A DNA stretch of 24,331 bases from Bacillota bacterium. Lineage in GTDB: Bacteria; Bacillota_H; UBA994; UBA5500. Position 1 is the stretch's first letter. Each line of letters opens with the position of its first letter. The translations under genes were made by a program, and so were the position numbers. The DNA lies in NCBI GenBank assembly GCA_012727835.1, contig JAAYGE010000165.1, positions 1 to 24,331 of the forward strand. The letters are read 5' to 3'. Shown here piece after piece: positions 6,694-14,346 of the stretch. The notes under the pieces were generated by a model. The model was not told the DNA's origin. It saw only the letters and a list, made by a program, of their open reading frames with translations, and did no database searches.

Positions 6694-8142
6694 TCAGTTG
6701 CTAGCGCGGTAGCGCAAGATGGGCCGACGAGCAGCCGTAACTTCGTCCACTCGGCCAATAGGCATGTTATGAGGCGCTTCTTTTAGCAGGTTGGCATCGG
6801 TTTGCGCCTCGGAAGCAATCTTGATCAGGGCGGCGGCAAAGTTATCGATGCGCTCCTTGCTTTCCGTTTCTGTCGGTTCTATTAAGAGAGCCTCGGGTAC
6901 CACCAGCGGGAAGTACATCGTCGGTGGATGGTAACCGTAATCTAAGAGGCGCTTAGCAATATCCAGAGTGGTAACATCGTGTTCGTCTTTGAGATGGCCC
7001 GGGGTGGCAATGAACTCGTGCTTACAAAGGCGATCAAAGGGAATGTAGTAGTGGTCGCGCAGTAACACCCGCAGGTAGTTGGCGTTGAGCACCGCATTTT
7101 CTGCCACTTCCCGTAGGCCTTCTGCACCGAGCGTTAGCAAGTAGGTATAAGCTCGGACGAGAACACTAAAGTTGCCATGAAAGGCCAGCATGCGGCCGAT
7201 ACTATCGGGTCGATCATGATCAAAATAATATCCTTAGTCGTTCTTGGCGATCAGCGGACTGGGCAGGAAGGCGGCTAGGTGTTCTTTTACGCCTACCACG
7301 CCGCTACCGGGGCCGCCGCCACCGTGGGGAGTGCTGAAGGTTTTGTGCAGGTTCAGGTGCACAAAGTCAAAGCCCATATCCCCAGGGCGGGCAAAGCCCA
7401 GAATACCATTGAGGTTGGCACCGTCATAGTAGAGTAGTCCGCCGCCCTCATGGACGATGGCAGCAATTTCAGCTATTTCTTCTTCGAAGAGGCCCAGAGT
7501 GTTGGGGTTAGTCAACATGATGCCGGCCACTTCATCGCTCATGACCTCCCGTAGGCTGGCCACATCCACCAGGCCCCGCTCGTTGGATTTAACTTCGATT
7601 ACGTCGAAGCCGGCCATAGAGGCGGTAGCCGGATTGGTGCCATGGGCGCTATCGGGCACGATCATTTTGGTGCGGCGGGTATCACCCCGTTTAGCATGAT
7701 AGGCGGCGATAATCATGGCGCCTGTCAGCTCACCCAGGGCGCCGGCCGCCGGCTGTAGGGAGCAGCGCTCCATGCCGGTAACTTCGCACAGCATTTGCTC
7801 CAGATTGTACATCAGCTCTAAAGCCCCTTGTACCGTAGATTCGGGCTGTAGGGGGTGGAGCTCGGCAAAGCCGGGTAGGCGGGCGGCCCATTCATTGATC
7901 TTGGGATTATATTTCATGGTGCAAGAGCCCAAGGGGTAAAAACCGTCATCCACGCCATAGGCCCGCTTGGATAGTCGGGTAAAATGGCGGACCGTCTCAT
8001 TTTCCGGGAGGTCGGGAAGAGGTGGATTGTCGGAACGCAACATGTCGGCAGGTAGGTTGATTTCCTCCGGAACTTCCGGGGGTGGCAGCCGGAAGTTATT
8101 GCTGCCCGGTACACTAGCTTCGAAAAGTAGTTTATTCTGCAT
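6694..8142 (-). pseudogene. gcvPB: Glycine dehydrogenase (decarboxylating) subunit 2, interrupted by an in-frame TAA
   Basis: GcvPB is the PLP-carrying half of the two-subunit P protein, which decarboxylates glycine and loads aminomethyl onto GcvH lipoyl. Codons 1-302 (7237-8142) include the PLP-lysine region [19 protein letters not shown], with the lysine near residue 267. Codon 303 is TAA (7234-7236). The same frame continues without another stop to 6694. It reads [20 protein letters not shown], then [32 protein letters not shown] and [12 protein letters not shown], all typical GcvPB C-terminal sequence. The total of 482 codons plus stop is the normal family length. Nothing is inserted or shifted, so one base change explains it (CAA, AAA, GAA or TAY to TAA). 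There is no good ribosome binding site for restart at ATG 7191. The product could be a dead truncated protein, a sequencing error, or a readthrough product. ATG 8142 overlaps the gcvPA end by 11 bases. Confidence 0.88.
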
Positions 8143-9451
8143 GCTTCATTCCCCCTAACACATCGACTAGGCGGTCGATTTCCGCCTTCGTACGTTTTTC
8201 CGTGAAGGCCAGTAACATACCGTCGGCTAGTTCGTAGCCACCGATAATGCCATTTTCCAATAGGCGTTTATTGGCAGCCGCCGGGTCGGCCAGCTGGATG
8301 GCAAACTCCTTAAAGAAGGGCTGCTGGAATTTAAGCTGGATGCCGCGGCTGGTCAGCTGTTTGGCCGCATAATTGGCCAACTGATGGGAGCGAAGGGCAA
8401 TTGCCCGTAAACCCCGGGGACCGACTAGGGCCAAATAGATAGTGGCTGCCAGGGCGGTTAGCGCCTGGGTGGAGCAGATGTTGGAGGACGCCTTCTCACG
8501 GCGGATATGCTGCTCCCGCGCCTGTAGGGTGAGAACGAAGGCCCGCTCTCCATGTTTATCCGTTGTTTGTCCCACCAGGCGGCCGGGTACGCGGCGCATC
8601 AACTTGCTGGTGGTGGCAAAGAAGCCTAGATATGGACCACCGAAGGCCAGGGGTGAACCTAGAGCCTGCCCTTCACCTACTACTATGTCGGCGCCCAGTT
8701 GGGCCGGCGGCTTCAGTAAGCCTAGGGAGATAGGATCTACCACCATGATCACTAAAGCCTTGTGGGCGTGAGCCCGTTCGGCGATGGCCTGGGCCTGGGT
8801 TTCCAGATTGCCGAACCAGTTGGGGTGTTGCAGAACCACAGCAGCCGTTTTATCATCGATGGCCTCCAGCAATTCTTCGGCAACTATGCCACTGCTGGTG
8901 GGAACTACTTCCATCTGGTATTTGGCGTTGCGGCCATAGGTGGCTACCACCTTACGATAGGAGGGGTTGACCGTATCCGGTATCAAGATGGTCTTGCGGC
9001 GGGTGGCGTCGGTGGCCACATTGCAGGCCTCCGCCAAGGCGCTGGCCCCGTCGTACATGGATGCATTAGCCACATCCATACCGGTAAGGTCGCAGATAAG
9101 GGTTTGGTACTCAAAAATAGCCTGTAAAATTCCCTGGCTTAGCTCCGCCTGGTAGGGCGTATAGGTGGTGGCAAACTCGGAGCGGAGCAGTAGCTGGTCA
9201 ATAGCCACAGGAATGTAGTGATCGTAGGCACCGGCACCTAAGAAAGTAGGATATTCGGCGGTAGTCAAATTCTTACTGGCCAGGGCCGTTAATTCCCGTC
9301 TTACCTCCAGCTCGGAGCGACCGGGCCCCAGGTTTAGTCTTTCAATATGATATTGGGCCGGTATGTCGGCAAAAAGTTCTTCCACACTGCTCATGCCGAT
9401 GGCTTCCAGCATTTCTTGCCGGACAGCCCGCGGGTTAGGAACATAGCTCAT
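8132..9451 (-). CDS. gcvPA: Glycine dehydrogenase (decarboxylating) subunit 1
   Basis: GcvPA is the non-PLP half of the bacterial heterotetrameric P protein and pairs with GcvPB. It has 439 residues, the family norm. It starts [19 protein letters not shown] and contains [19 protein letters not shown], the substrate-region motif [28 protein letters not shown] and the conserved [17 protein letters not shown]. The start is ATG 9451 with AAGGAGGT upstream. The stop at 8132 lies inside the beginning of gcvPB, an 11-base overlap that couples translation of the two subunits at 1:1. Unlike its partner, this gene is intact. Confidence 0.96.
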   Translation of the reverse strand: MSYVPNPRAVRQEMLEAIGMSSVEELFADIPAQYHIERLNLGPGRSELEVRRELTALASKNLTTAEYPTFLGAGAYDHYIPVAIDQLLLRSEFATTYTPYQAELSQGILQAIFEYQTLICDLTGMDVANASMYDGASALAEACNVATDATRRKTILIPDTVNPSYRKVVATYGRNAKYQMEVVPTSSGIVAEELLEAIDDKTAAVVLQHPNWFGNLETQAQAIAERAHAHKALVIMVVDPISLGLLKPPAQLGADIVVGEGQALGSPLAFGGPYLGFFATTSKLMRRVPGRLVGQTTDKHGERAFVLTLQAREQHIRREKASSNICSTQALTALAATIYLALVGPRGLRAIALRSHQLANYAAKQLTSRGIQLKFQQPFFKEFAIQLADPAAANKRLLENGIIGGYELADGMLLAFTEKRTKAEIDRLVDVLGGMKHAE

Positions 9452-9483
9452 AGCCGTTGAACCTCCTTGTTATTTCTAGTACA

Positions 9484-9534
9484 AAGGCCGCCCCATGCAT
9501 AGCGCTTGGCGCTTATGGCAAGGTGTGCGGCCTT
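9484..9534 (-). other. Intercistronic stem-loop between gcvH and gcvPA
   Basis: The 94 bases between gcvH and gcvPA hold an interrupted palindrome: AAGGCCGC (9484-9491) with GCGGCCTT (9527-9534) outside, and AGCGC-TTG-GCGCT (9501-9513) flanked by CAT/ATG at the tip. No T-run follows in the operon direction, so it is not an ordinary terminator. An mRNA-stability or processing element that would raise gcvH over gcvP is possible but unproven. Confidence 0.55.
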
Positions 9535-9545
9535 GAGTTTGATAC

Positions 9546-9923
9546 TTACCCTTGCACCTGGCTCTTATATTGCTCGGCCGTTAACAGGGATTCGTATTCA
9601 TTGGGGTTTGTCATTTCCAATACGGCAATCCAAGTATCGTAGGCGTCTTCATTGATCATTTCCGGCGAGTCTTCTAGAGCTTCGTTAACCTCGACCACGA
9701 TTCCGCTCACCGGGCAATGGATATCAGCAATGGCCTTCACCGATTCAACTACCCCCAACTGATCACCGGCGGCTAAGTCGGTGTCCAGTTCGGGTAACTC
9801 CAGGAAAACGATATCTCCCAATTCCTTTTGCGCAAAATCGGTAATGCCGACATAGGCTCGGTTGCCTTCAATTCTTACCCACTCATGGTCTTCCGTGTAG
9901 CGCAGGTTTTCAGGAATATTCAC
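9546..9923 (-). CDS. gcvH: Glycine cleavage system H protein
   Basis: GcvH is the lipoyl carrier that shuttles the aminomethyl intermediate between P, T and L proteins. It has 125 residues, a normal length. It starts MNIPENLRYTEDHEWVRIEG and has YVGITDFAQKELGDIVFLELP. The lipoylation site is K63 within GVVESVKAIADIHCPVSG, and it ends with the usual EYESLLTAEQY. The start is GTG 9923 behind GAGGAGG with an 8-base spacing. It lies 20 bases after gcvT. LplA, encoded in the same operon, is the likely enzyme that lipoylates K63. Confidence 0.97.
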   Translation of the reverse strand: MNIPENLRYTEDHEWVRIEGNRAYVGITDFAQKELGDIVFLELPELDTDLAAGDQLGVVESVKAIADIHCPVSGIVVEVNEALEDSPEMINEDAYDTWIAVLEMTNPNEYESLLTAEQYKSQVQG

Positions 9924-9943
9924 GATCTTTTCCTCCTCTGTTT

Positions 9944-11068
9944 CTATTTTTTGGTTTTCTTGCGCCGGCGGTAGGCTGGAACATAGAAGAGTCCGCGCCC
10001 AATGCGGGCGGGAATAGTACGCTTTCTCACCACTATATCAATCGTTTCGCCCGGCTGTGCATACTCGGATGCGATGAGGGCCAGGCCGATAGCCTTATCT
10101 AAAGAGGGTGCATGGTAACCGCTGGTAACGTACCCGATCTCTTTACCATCCTTGTGGACCGGATAGCCGCTGCGGGGTATGCCGCGCCCCAGGAGCTCGA
10201 ATTCCACCTGTTTGCGTTTAGGCCCGGTGGCCGCCTGTTCCCGAAGGGCCGCCTGCCCGATAAACTCCGGTTTATCGAGATGGACACACCAGGCTAAACC
10301 GGCTTCCAGCGGGCTAATGTCGGGCCCCAATTCTTGGCCATAGAGTGGCAGTTTGGCATCAAAGCGTAAGGTGTCGCGAGCACCTAGGCCGGCGGGGGCG
10401 ATGTCAGATCCGCCTTGATTAAGTAGTGCTTCCCAGACATGGGGGGCATCGGCGGGAGCCAAGTAGATTTCAAAGCCGTTCTCGCCCGTATAGCCGGTGC
10501 GGGAGATGAGGGCCGATTTACCGGCAACCTCGCTGTCGGGAATAAAACGGAAAAGTTTTATCCCGCTTAAGTCGGAGGGGCAAAGGGGCTGTAAAATGTC
10601 TTCTGCCTTTGGCCCTTGGATGGCAATAACCGCGAACTCTTCGGAGGCGTCGGTTATTTCACAATCGGGTAGTTGATGTTGCTTAATCCACTCCAGGTCC
10701 TTCTGGGTATTAGCAGCATTTACAACTAGCAAAAACTTATGCGGGGAGAATTTGTATACCAGCAGGTCATCCACAATTCCCCCATCTTCGGTGCACATGA
10801 CAGTATAGGCAATTTGCCCATCCTGCAGTGCAGCCACATCGGAGGTGACCAACAACTGCACCATGGCTTCTGCCTGCGGGCCGCTGATAATGCTTTCGCC
10901 CATGTGGGAGACGTCGAAGATGCCGGCCGCTGTGCGGACTTGCTTATGTTCAGCAAGAATACCGGCATATTCGATAGGCATTTCCCAACCGGCGTAATCT
11001 ACCATTTTAGCCTGGTGGGCCAGGTGCAGAGAGTGAAGGGGTGTTTTCTTAAGGCTCAGGGTGATCAC
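9944..11068 (-). CDS. gcvT: Aminomethyltransferase (glycine cleavage T protein)
   Basis: GcvT moves the methylene group from aminomethyl-GcvH to tetrahydrofolate and releases ammonia. It has 374 residues with LKKTPLHSLHLAH, VDYAGWEMPIEYAG, GIFDVSHMGE, SRTGYTGENGFEIY, and GLGARDTLRFDAKLPLYG, all conserved in the family. It ends with a basic tail RRRKKTKK. The start is uncertain. The GTG at 11068 shares its first base with the AAGGAG ribosome binding site, which is too close. The in-frame CTG at 11059 has an ideal 8-base spacing and matches where homologues begin. There is no ATG. It is the first gene of the operon, directly after the glycine riboswitch and its terminator. Confidence 0.95.
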   Translation of the reverse strand: MITLSLKKTPLHSLHLAHQAKMVDYAGWEMPIEYAGILAEHKQVRTAAGIFDVSHMGESIISGPQAEAMVQLLVTSDVAALQDGQIAYTVMCTEDGGIVDDLLVYKFSPHKFLLVVNAANTQKDLEWIKQHQLPDCEITDASEEFAVIAIQGPKAEDILQPLCPSDLSGIKLFRFIPDSEVAGKSALISRTGYTGENGFEIYLAPADAPHVWEALLNQGGSDIAPAGLGARDTLRFDAKLPLYGQELGPDISPLEAGLAWCVHLDKPEFIGQAALREQAATGPKRKQVEFELLGRGIPRSGYPVHKDGKEIGYVTSGYHAPSLDKAIGLALIASEYAQPGETIDIVVRKRTIPARIGRGLFYVPAYRRRKKTKK

Positions 11069-11103
11069 TCCTTATTAAAATAATGATTCTAAACTAAGCT
11101 TTC

Positions 11104-11160
11104 TCATTTTAAGTAAAACAAAAACAGGACAACAAGAGCTATATACCCTTGTCGCCCTGT
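11104..11160 (-). terminator. Riboswitch-controlled terminator upstream of gcvT
   Basis: On the minus strand ACAGGGCGACAAG pairs with CTTGTTGTCCTGT (11148-11160 with 11124-11136, including two G-U pairs) and is followed by TTTTTGTTTTAC. The 5' arm begins where the second glycine aptamer ends, so ligand-bound aptamer can compete with terminator formation. Confidence 0.85.
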
Positions 11161-11335
11161 CATTTGCCTGAGAGATTCGCCCGCAAAGGGGCTTGCTCCT
11201 TGGGCGTCGTCAAGACTTTCCAGAGCCATGTCAGCTTCGGTCCGGTTACCTGAGAGTTTCATCGACAAGCCGGGTAACTTGTCGACTTGCTTCTTCGGTA
11301 GAGCGAAACGCTCTTCTCCCGTAAGCTTCATCCAT
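11160..11335 (-). ncRNA. Tandem glycine riboswitch controlling the gcv operon
   Basis: Read on the minus strand, two aptamers follow each other. Aptamer 1 (about 11330-11243) has GGGAGAAGAGCG, CCGAAGAAGCAAG and GAAACTCTCAGGTAA. Aptamer 2 (about 11228-11160) has CTCTGGAAAGTC, CCCAAGGAGCAAGCC and GAATCTCTCAGGCAAA. The paired CTCTCAGG motifs are the hallmark of this class. In Bacillota these RNAs turn on gcvT operons when glycine is abundant. The terminator directly downstream fits a transcriptional ON switch. The single RNA would govern gcvT to lplA. An open reading frame across this stretch is incidental. Confidence 0.95.
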
Positions 11336-11356
11336 ACATGATTCAGTTACACCTTA

Positions 11357-11386
11357 ATTCTAGGTTAGCCAGGGAAGCTTTGTCAA
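11357..11386 (-). promoter_or_regulatory. Sigma-A promoter of the gcv operon
   Basis: On the minus strand a perfect TTGACA (11386-11381) and TAGAAT (11362-11357, five of six) are 18 bases apart. The transcript would start near 11350, just before the first glycine aptamer. Confidence 0.8.
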
Positions 11387-11403
11387 TAGAAACAATAGTT
11401 ACC

Positions 11404-11466
11404 TTTATCACATGTATAAGTGATATTTATCACGAGCGTCCATGTATAAATCATATTCATTATGAA
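11404..11466. promoter_or_regulatory. Clustered palindromic half-sites upstream of the gcv promoter
   Basis: Three alternating half-sites lie in a row: TATCAC (11406-11411), GTGATA (11420-11425) and TATCAC (11428-11433). The last two form the perfect palindrome GTGATATTTATCAC. CATGTATAA occurs at 11411 and again exactly 30 bases on at 11441. The block lies about 35-80 bases upstream of the gcv -35 box. The GTGAT-N4-ATCAC spacing resembles CRP/FNR-family sites, but the cognate regulator is unknown. Confidence 0.45.
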
Positions 11467-11510
11467 CTGATATTACCAAATGAACCGCCCGGCGGGCAGT
11501 TACTGCTTAC

Positions 11511-11552
11511 GACAAAATATGGCTGTCGCAATTGTGCTTGCGACAGCCATAT
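11511..11552 (-). terminator. Intrinsic terminator after abrB
   Basis: ATATGGCTGTCGCAA (11517-11531) and TTGCGACAGCCATAT (11538-11552) form a perfect 15-bp stem with a 6-base loop. On the minus strand it is followed by TTTTGTCG, a short U-run. It begins 24 bases after the abrB stop and could also block readthrough from the opposite strand. Confidence 0.75.
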
Positions 11553-11575
11553 ATATAGTCTTATGTATTCGATTC

Positions 11576-11824
11576 TTAACCTACTTCCTGGGCCAACTGC
11601 TTTAGGCAAGCTTCACAGATGTTCTTGCCCCGGTAGTTGAGGACATTATCCGCATTGCCGCAGAAGATGCATGCGGGCTCGTATTTTCTGAGGATGATCT
11701 TTTCGCCATCAACGTAAATATCTAAGGAATCTTTTTCGTCGATACCCAGGGTGCGCCTTAGCTCTATAGGAATAACTACCCGGCCCAGCTCATCTACCTT
11801 GCGGACAATACCTGTTGATTTCAT
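11576..11824 (-). CDS. abrB: AbrB/SpoVT-family transition-state regulator with C-terminal zinc knuckle
   Basis: This is a swapped-hairpin DNA-binding regulator of post-exponential and sporulation genes. It has 82 residues. The N-terminal AbrB domain (1-50) is MKSTGIVRKVDELGRVVIPI followed by ELRRTLGIDEKDSLDIYVDG. A C-terminal four-cysteine segment (C52, C55, C70, C73: CIFCG and CEAC) suggests a zinc knuckle, seen in clostridial AbrB proteins. ATG 11824 is chosen because GGGAGGTAAAGTTC precedes it; an in-frame ATG at 11848 lacks such a site. It lies divergent from metG, as abrB does beside metS in B. subtilis. spoVG, a classic AbrB target, is in the same window. Confidence 0.93.
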   Translation of the reverse strand: MKSTGIVRKVDELGRVVIPIELRRTLGIDEKDSLDIYVDGEKIILRKYEPACIFCGNADNVLNYRGKNICEACLKQLAQEVG

Positions 11825-11872
11825 GAACTTTACCTCCCTTTTTGACATAAAACGACAGGCTTCTTAATAATT

Positions 11873-11902
11873 ACTATAGCAAAAATAACCATAGTTTGTC
11901 CA
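11873..11902 (-). promoter_or_regulatory. Probable sigma-A promoter of abrB
   Basis: On the minus strand TGGACA (11902-11897) and TATAGT (11878-11873) are 18 bases apart, with five of six matches each, 49 bases before the abrB start. Confidence 0.65.
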
Positions 11903-12082
11903 TAGATTGTACGTAAAATATATAGTGATTAATAAGGCTTTTAAAACACTTAAGGATACTTAAGTCTGTATGCCTAATTTATTACCTCGTTTTTAGGAAA
12001 AAAGACCTATGTTACCTTATTCTACATGTTGCCCCTGTCTCCTGCGCCCGTTTTCGAGGGGCAGCAACAAAATTTGCTTAAT
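11903..12082. other. AT-rich spacer between divergent abrB and metG promoters
   Basis: No gene is visible. It contains a duplicated CTTAAG (CTTAAG-GATA-CTTAAG, near 11950) and a hairpin GTTGCCCCT (12028-12036) with AGGGG-CAG-CAAC (12057-12068) that has no T-run. These could be regulatory, but I cannot assign them. Confidence 0.3.
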
Positions 12083-12111
12083 TTGACGAGGGCGCCCAAA
12101 GGTGATATACT
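12083..12111 (+). promoter_or_regulatory. Sigma-A promoter of the metG T-box transcript
   Basis: TTGACG (12083-12088) and TATACT (12106-12111) are 17 bases apart, with five of six matches each. The predicted start is near 12118, just ahead of the T-box RNA. Confidence 0.85.
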
Positions 12112-12130
12112 ATACCCCAAATTAACAAAT

Positions 12131-12377
12131 TGAGAAAGCGATGAAGGAAAGAGTAGCTGTGGCCCATTCCATAGAGAGCCGGTGGTTGGTGCAAACCGGT
12201 GGATGGAAAACAGTGAAGATGGCTCCGGAGCTGGGCAACTGAAACTAGTGAGTAGGTTGCTTCCGTTGGCCAGCGGTTATGGCAGGTAGGTCGTAAGACC
12301 GCTAGAGGTCGGCCCAGCGCCGATGAAGCAGGGTGGTACCACGGACCCCCGTCCCTGAGTTGGGATGGGGGTTTTTT
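12131..12377 (+). ncRNA. T-box leader of metG, methionine type
   Basis: Stem I begins around 12131 with the AAGCGATGAAGGAAAGAGTAG element (GA and AGTA motifs). Its specifier loop reads GTGAAGATGGCTCCGGAG, with ATG at 12219-12221 as the probable Met specifier codon. The T-box sequence AGGGTGGTACCACGG (12330-12344) would pair with the uncharged tRNA acceptor end. The terminator is ACCCCCGTCCC (12345-12355) with GGGATGGGGGT (12362-12372) and a run of six Ts. Uncharged tRNA-Met should therefore raise metG transcription. Class and terminator are clear; the exact specifier is inferred from spacing and the downstream gene. Confidence 0.93.
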
Positions 12378-12411
12378 GACTTCTACTTTAAGAGAAAGGT
12401 GAGGAGATACT

Positions 12412-14334
12412 ATGGCTAAACCAACCTATTATTTATCAACGCCCCTTTATTACACCAGTGGGCGGTTGCATATCGGTCATGCGTATACCAGCATAATTGC
12501 TGACACCATAGCTCGTTATAAACGTTTACGGGGTTATGATGTCCGTCTATTGACAGGCACTGACGAGCATGGCCTAAAGGTACAAAGGACAGCCGAAGCC
12601 GCCGGTAAGGGACCGCAAGAATTTGTGGACGGGCTGGTGGCCACAATTAAGGATTTGTGGCGGTTGCTGGATGTGGAGTATGACATTTTCATCCGTACCA
12701 CCGACCAGCACCATAAGCAGGCGGTGCAGACCATTTTTGAGAAACTGTATAAGCAGGGGGACATCTATAAGAGTGAGTACCAGGGTTGGTACTGCGAACC
12801 TTGCGAGTCCTTCTTTACCGACCTCCAGTTAAAGGATGGTAAGTGCCCCGACTGCAACCGGGACGTGGAATGGATCAGCGAAGAAAGTTACTTCTTTAAG
12901 CTTTCCAAGTATCAGGATCGCTTGCTGGCCCATATTGAAGCCAATCCCGATTTTATTCAACCGGCTAGCCGCCGCAACGAAATGATCAATACTTTTATCA
13001 AGCCGGGCTTAGAGGATCTCTGTGTATCCCGTACTTCCTTCGATTGGGGGATTAGAGTTCCCTTTGATCCGAAACATGTGGTTTATGTATGGTTAGATGC
13101 ATTAAGCAACTATATTACCGCCCTGGGTTACGGCAGCGAAGACGACAGTGCCTTCCACCGCTATTGGCCCGCCGATTTGCATTTGATGGGTAAGGAGATA
13201 GTACGTTTTCACAGCATTATTTGGCCCATCCTATTGATGGCCTTGGAACTGCCATTACCGAAACAGGTTTTTGGCCACGGGTGGCTGCTCTTTGACGATG
13301 ACAAGATGTCCAAATCCAAGGGCAATGTGGTGGACCCGGTGCCTTTGGTGGAGCGCTACGGTTCCGACGCCCTGCGTTACTATCTGCTGCGGGAGATTGC
13401 CCTCGGTTCCGATGGCAACTTTACGCAAGAACTGTTTGTTACCCGTATTAACGCGGACCTGGCCAACGATTTGTGTAACCTGCTCAGCCGTACGGTGGCC
13501 ATGATCGAAAAATACTTTAATGGCCGAATCCCATCGGTGGCTGAGGCTACCGATTTTGATGCTTCCCTGCTGGCGCTTGCCGGGGAGACCAAGGGGCGGG
13601 TGGAACAGGCCATGGATAAGTTGCGCCCCCAGGAGGCTTTGGCCGCTATTTGGGACCTGGTGAAACGGGCCAACAAATATATCGATGAGACGATGCCCTG
13701 GGTCTTGGCCAAAGAAGAGGCTAAGCGGCCCCAGTTGGCCACCGTACTCTATAATCTGGCCGACGTCTTGCGCCTGACCGCCACCCTCTTACAACCCTTC
13801 ATGCCTAGAACTCCGCAGAAGATCTGGGAGCAACTAGGCCTAGACGTTGGTCAAGAAGCCGATTGGGAGCAGGCAGTACCTGGCCGCCTGGTGGCTGGTC
13901 AATCGGTGAAGAAAGGCAAGCCCCTCTTCCCTCGCCGGGATCTGGAGGAGGAGCTGGCTTATTGGCAAGCAGAGCATACGGAGACGAAGCCCTTATCGCC
14001 ACCACTGGCGGAAGAAATCGATATCGATCTTTTTAGTCGCATCGATCTGCGGGTGGTAACTGTTCTGGAGGCCGAAAAGGTGCCCAAGGCCGATCGGCTG
14101 CTGAAGCTACAAGTGGCCTTGGGGCCGGAAAAGCGGACTATTGTGGCCGGTATTGCCCAGCACTATTCACCGGAGGAGTTGGTGGGTAAGCAAGTGGTGA
14201 TAGTAGCCAACCTAAAGCCGGCCAAGATAAGAGGTATCGAATCACAGGGTATGATTTTGGCAGCCGCCGACGAACAGGGCTTAGCTGTCCTAACCCCCCA
14301 GCAACCGGTGGAGGCGGGCAGCAAGGCCAAGTAG
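12412..14334 (+). CDS. metG: Methionyl-tRNA synthetase
   Basis: MetG charges tRNA-Met. It has 640 residues. The class I catalytic core has the HIGH motif (20-23, in GRLHIGHAYTS) and KMSKS (298-302). The zinc knuckle has C128, C131, C145 and C148 (CEPC and CPDC). An anticodon-binding helical domain lies at about 340-500. A C-terminal EMAPII-like tRNA-binding domain spans about 535-640 (FSRIDLRVVTVLEAE, KIRGIESQGMILAA) and usually drives dimerisation. ATG 12412 lies behind AAAGGTGAGGAG, 34 bases after the T-box terminator. tatD follows after 12 bases. Confidence 0.97.
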   Translation: MAKPTYYLSTPLYYTSGRLHIGHAYTSIIADTIARYKRLRGYDVRLLTGTDEHGLKVQRTAEAAGKGPQEFVDGLVATIKDLWRLLDVEYDIFIRTTDQHHKQAVQTIFEKLYKQGDIYKSEYQGWYCEPCESFFTDLQLKDGKCPDCNRDVEWISEESYFFKLSKYQDRLLAHIEANPDFIQPASRRNEMINTFIKPGLEDLCVSRTSFDWGIRVPFDPKHVVYVWLDALSNYITALGYGSEDDSAFHRYWPADLHLMGKEIVRFHSIIWPILLMALELPLPKQVFGHGWLLFDDDKMSKSKGNVVDPVPLVERYGSDALRYYLLREIALGSDGNFTQELFVTRINADLANDLCNLLSRTVAMIEKYFNGRIPSVAEATDFDASLLALAGETKGRVEQAMDKLRPQEALAAIWDLVKRANKYIDETMPWVLAKEEAKRPQLATVLYNLADVLRLTATLLQPFMPRTPQKIWEQLGLDVGQEADWEQAVPGRLVAGQSVKKGKPLFPRRDLEEELAYWQAEHTETKPLSPPLAEEIDIDLFSRIDLRVVTVLEAEKVPKADRLLKLQVALGPEKRTIVAGIAQHYSPEELVGKQVVIVANLKPAKIRGIESQGMILAAADEQGLAVLTPQQPVEAGSKAK

Positions 14335-14346
14335 AGGAGTGAGGCC

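Noticed and set aside
6694..7191. Separate 165-residue gene downstream of gcvPB
   Set aside because: It is the C-terminal part of GcvPB in the same frame; ATG 7191 has no ribosome binding site and lies inside conserved family sequence.
7201..7260. Frameshift in gcvPB
   Set aside because: Translation on both sides of 7234-7236 is in the same frame; it is a single nonsense codon, not an indel.
11104..11331. 75-codon minus-strand open frame upstream of gcvT
   Set aside because: It lies entirely within the glycine riboswitch and its terminator.
12416..12764. Minus-strand open frames over metG and similar antisense frames over lpdA, gcvPA and cphA
   Set aside because: These are shadows of well-identified genes, with no ribosome binding sites or family resemblance.
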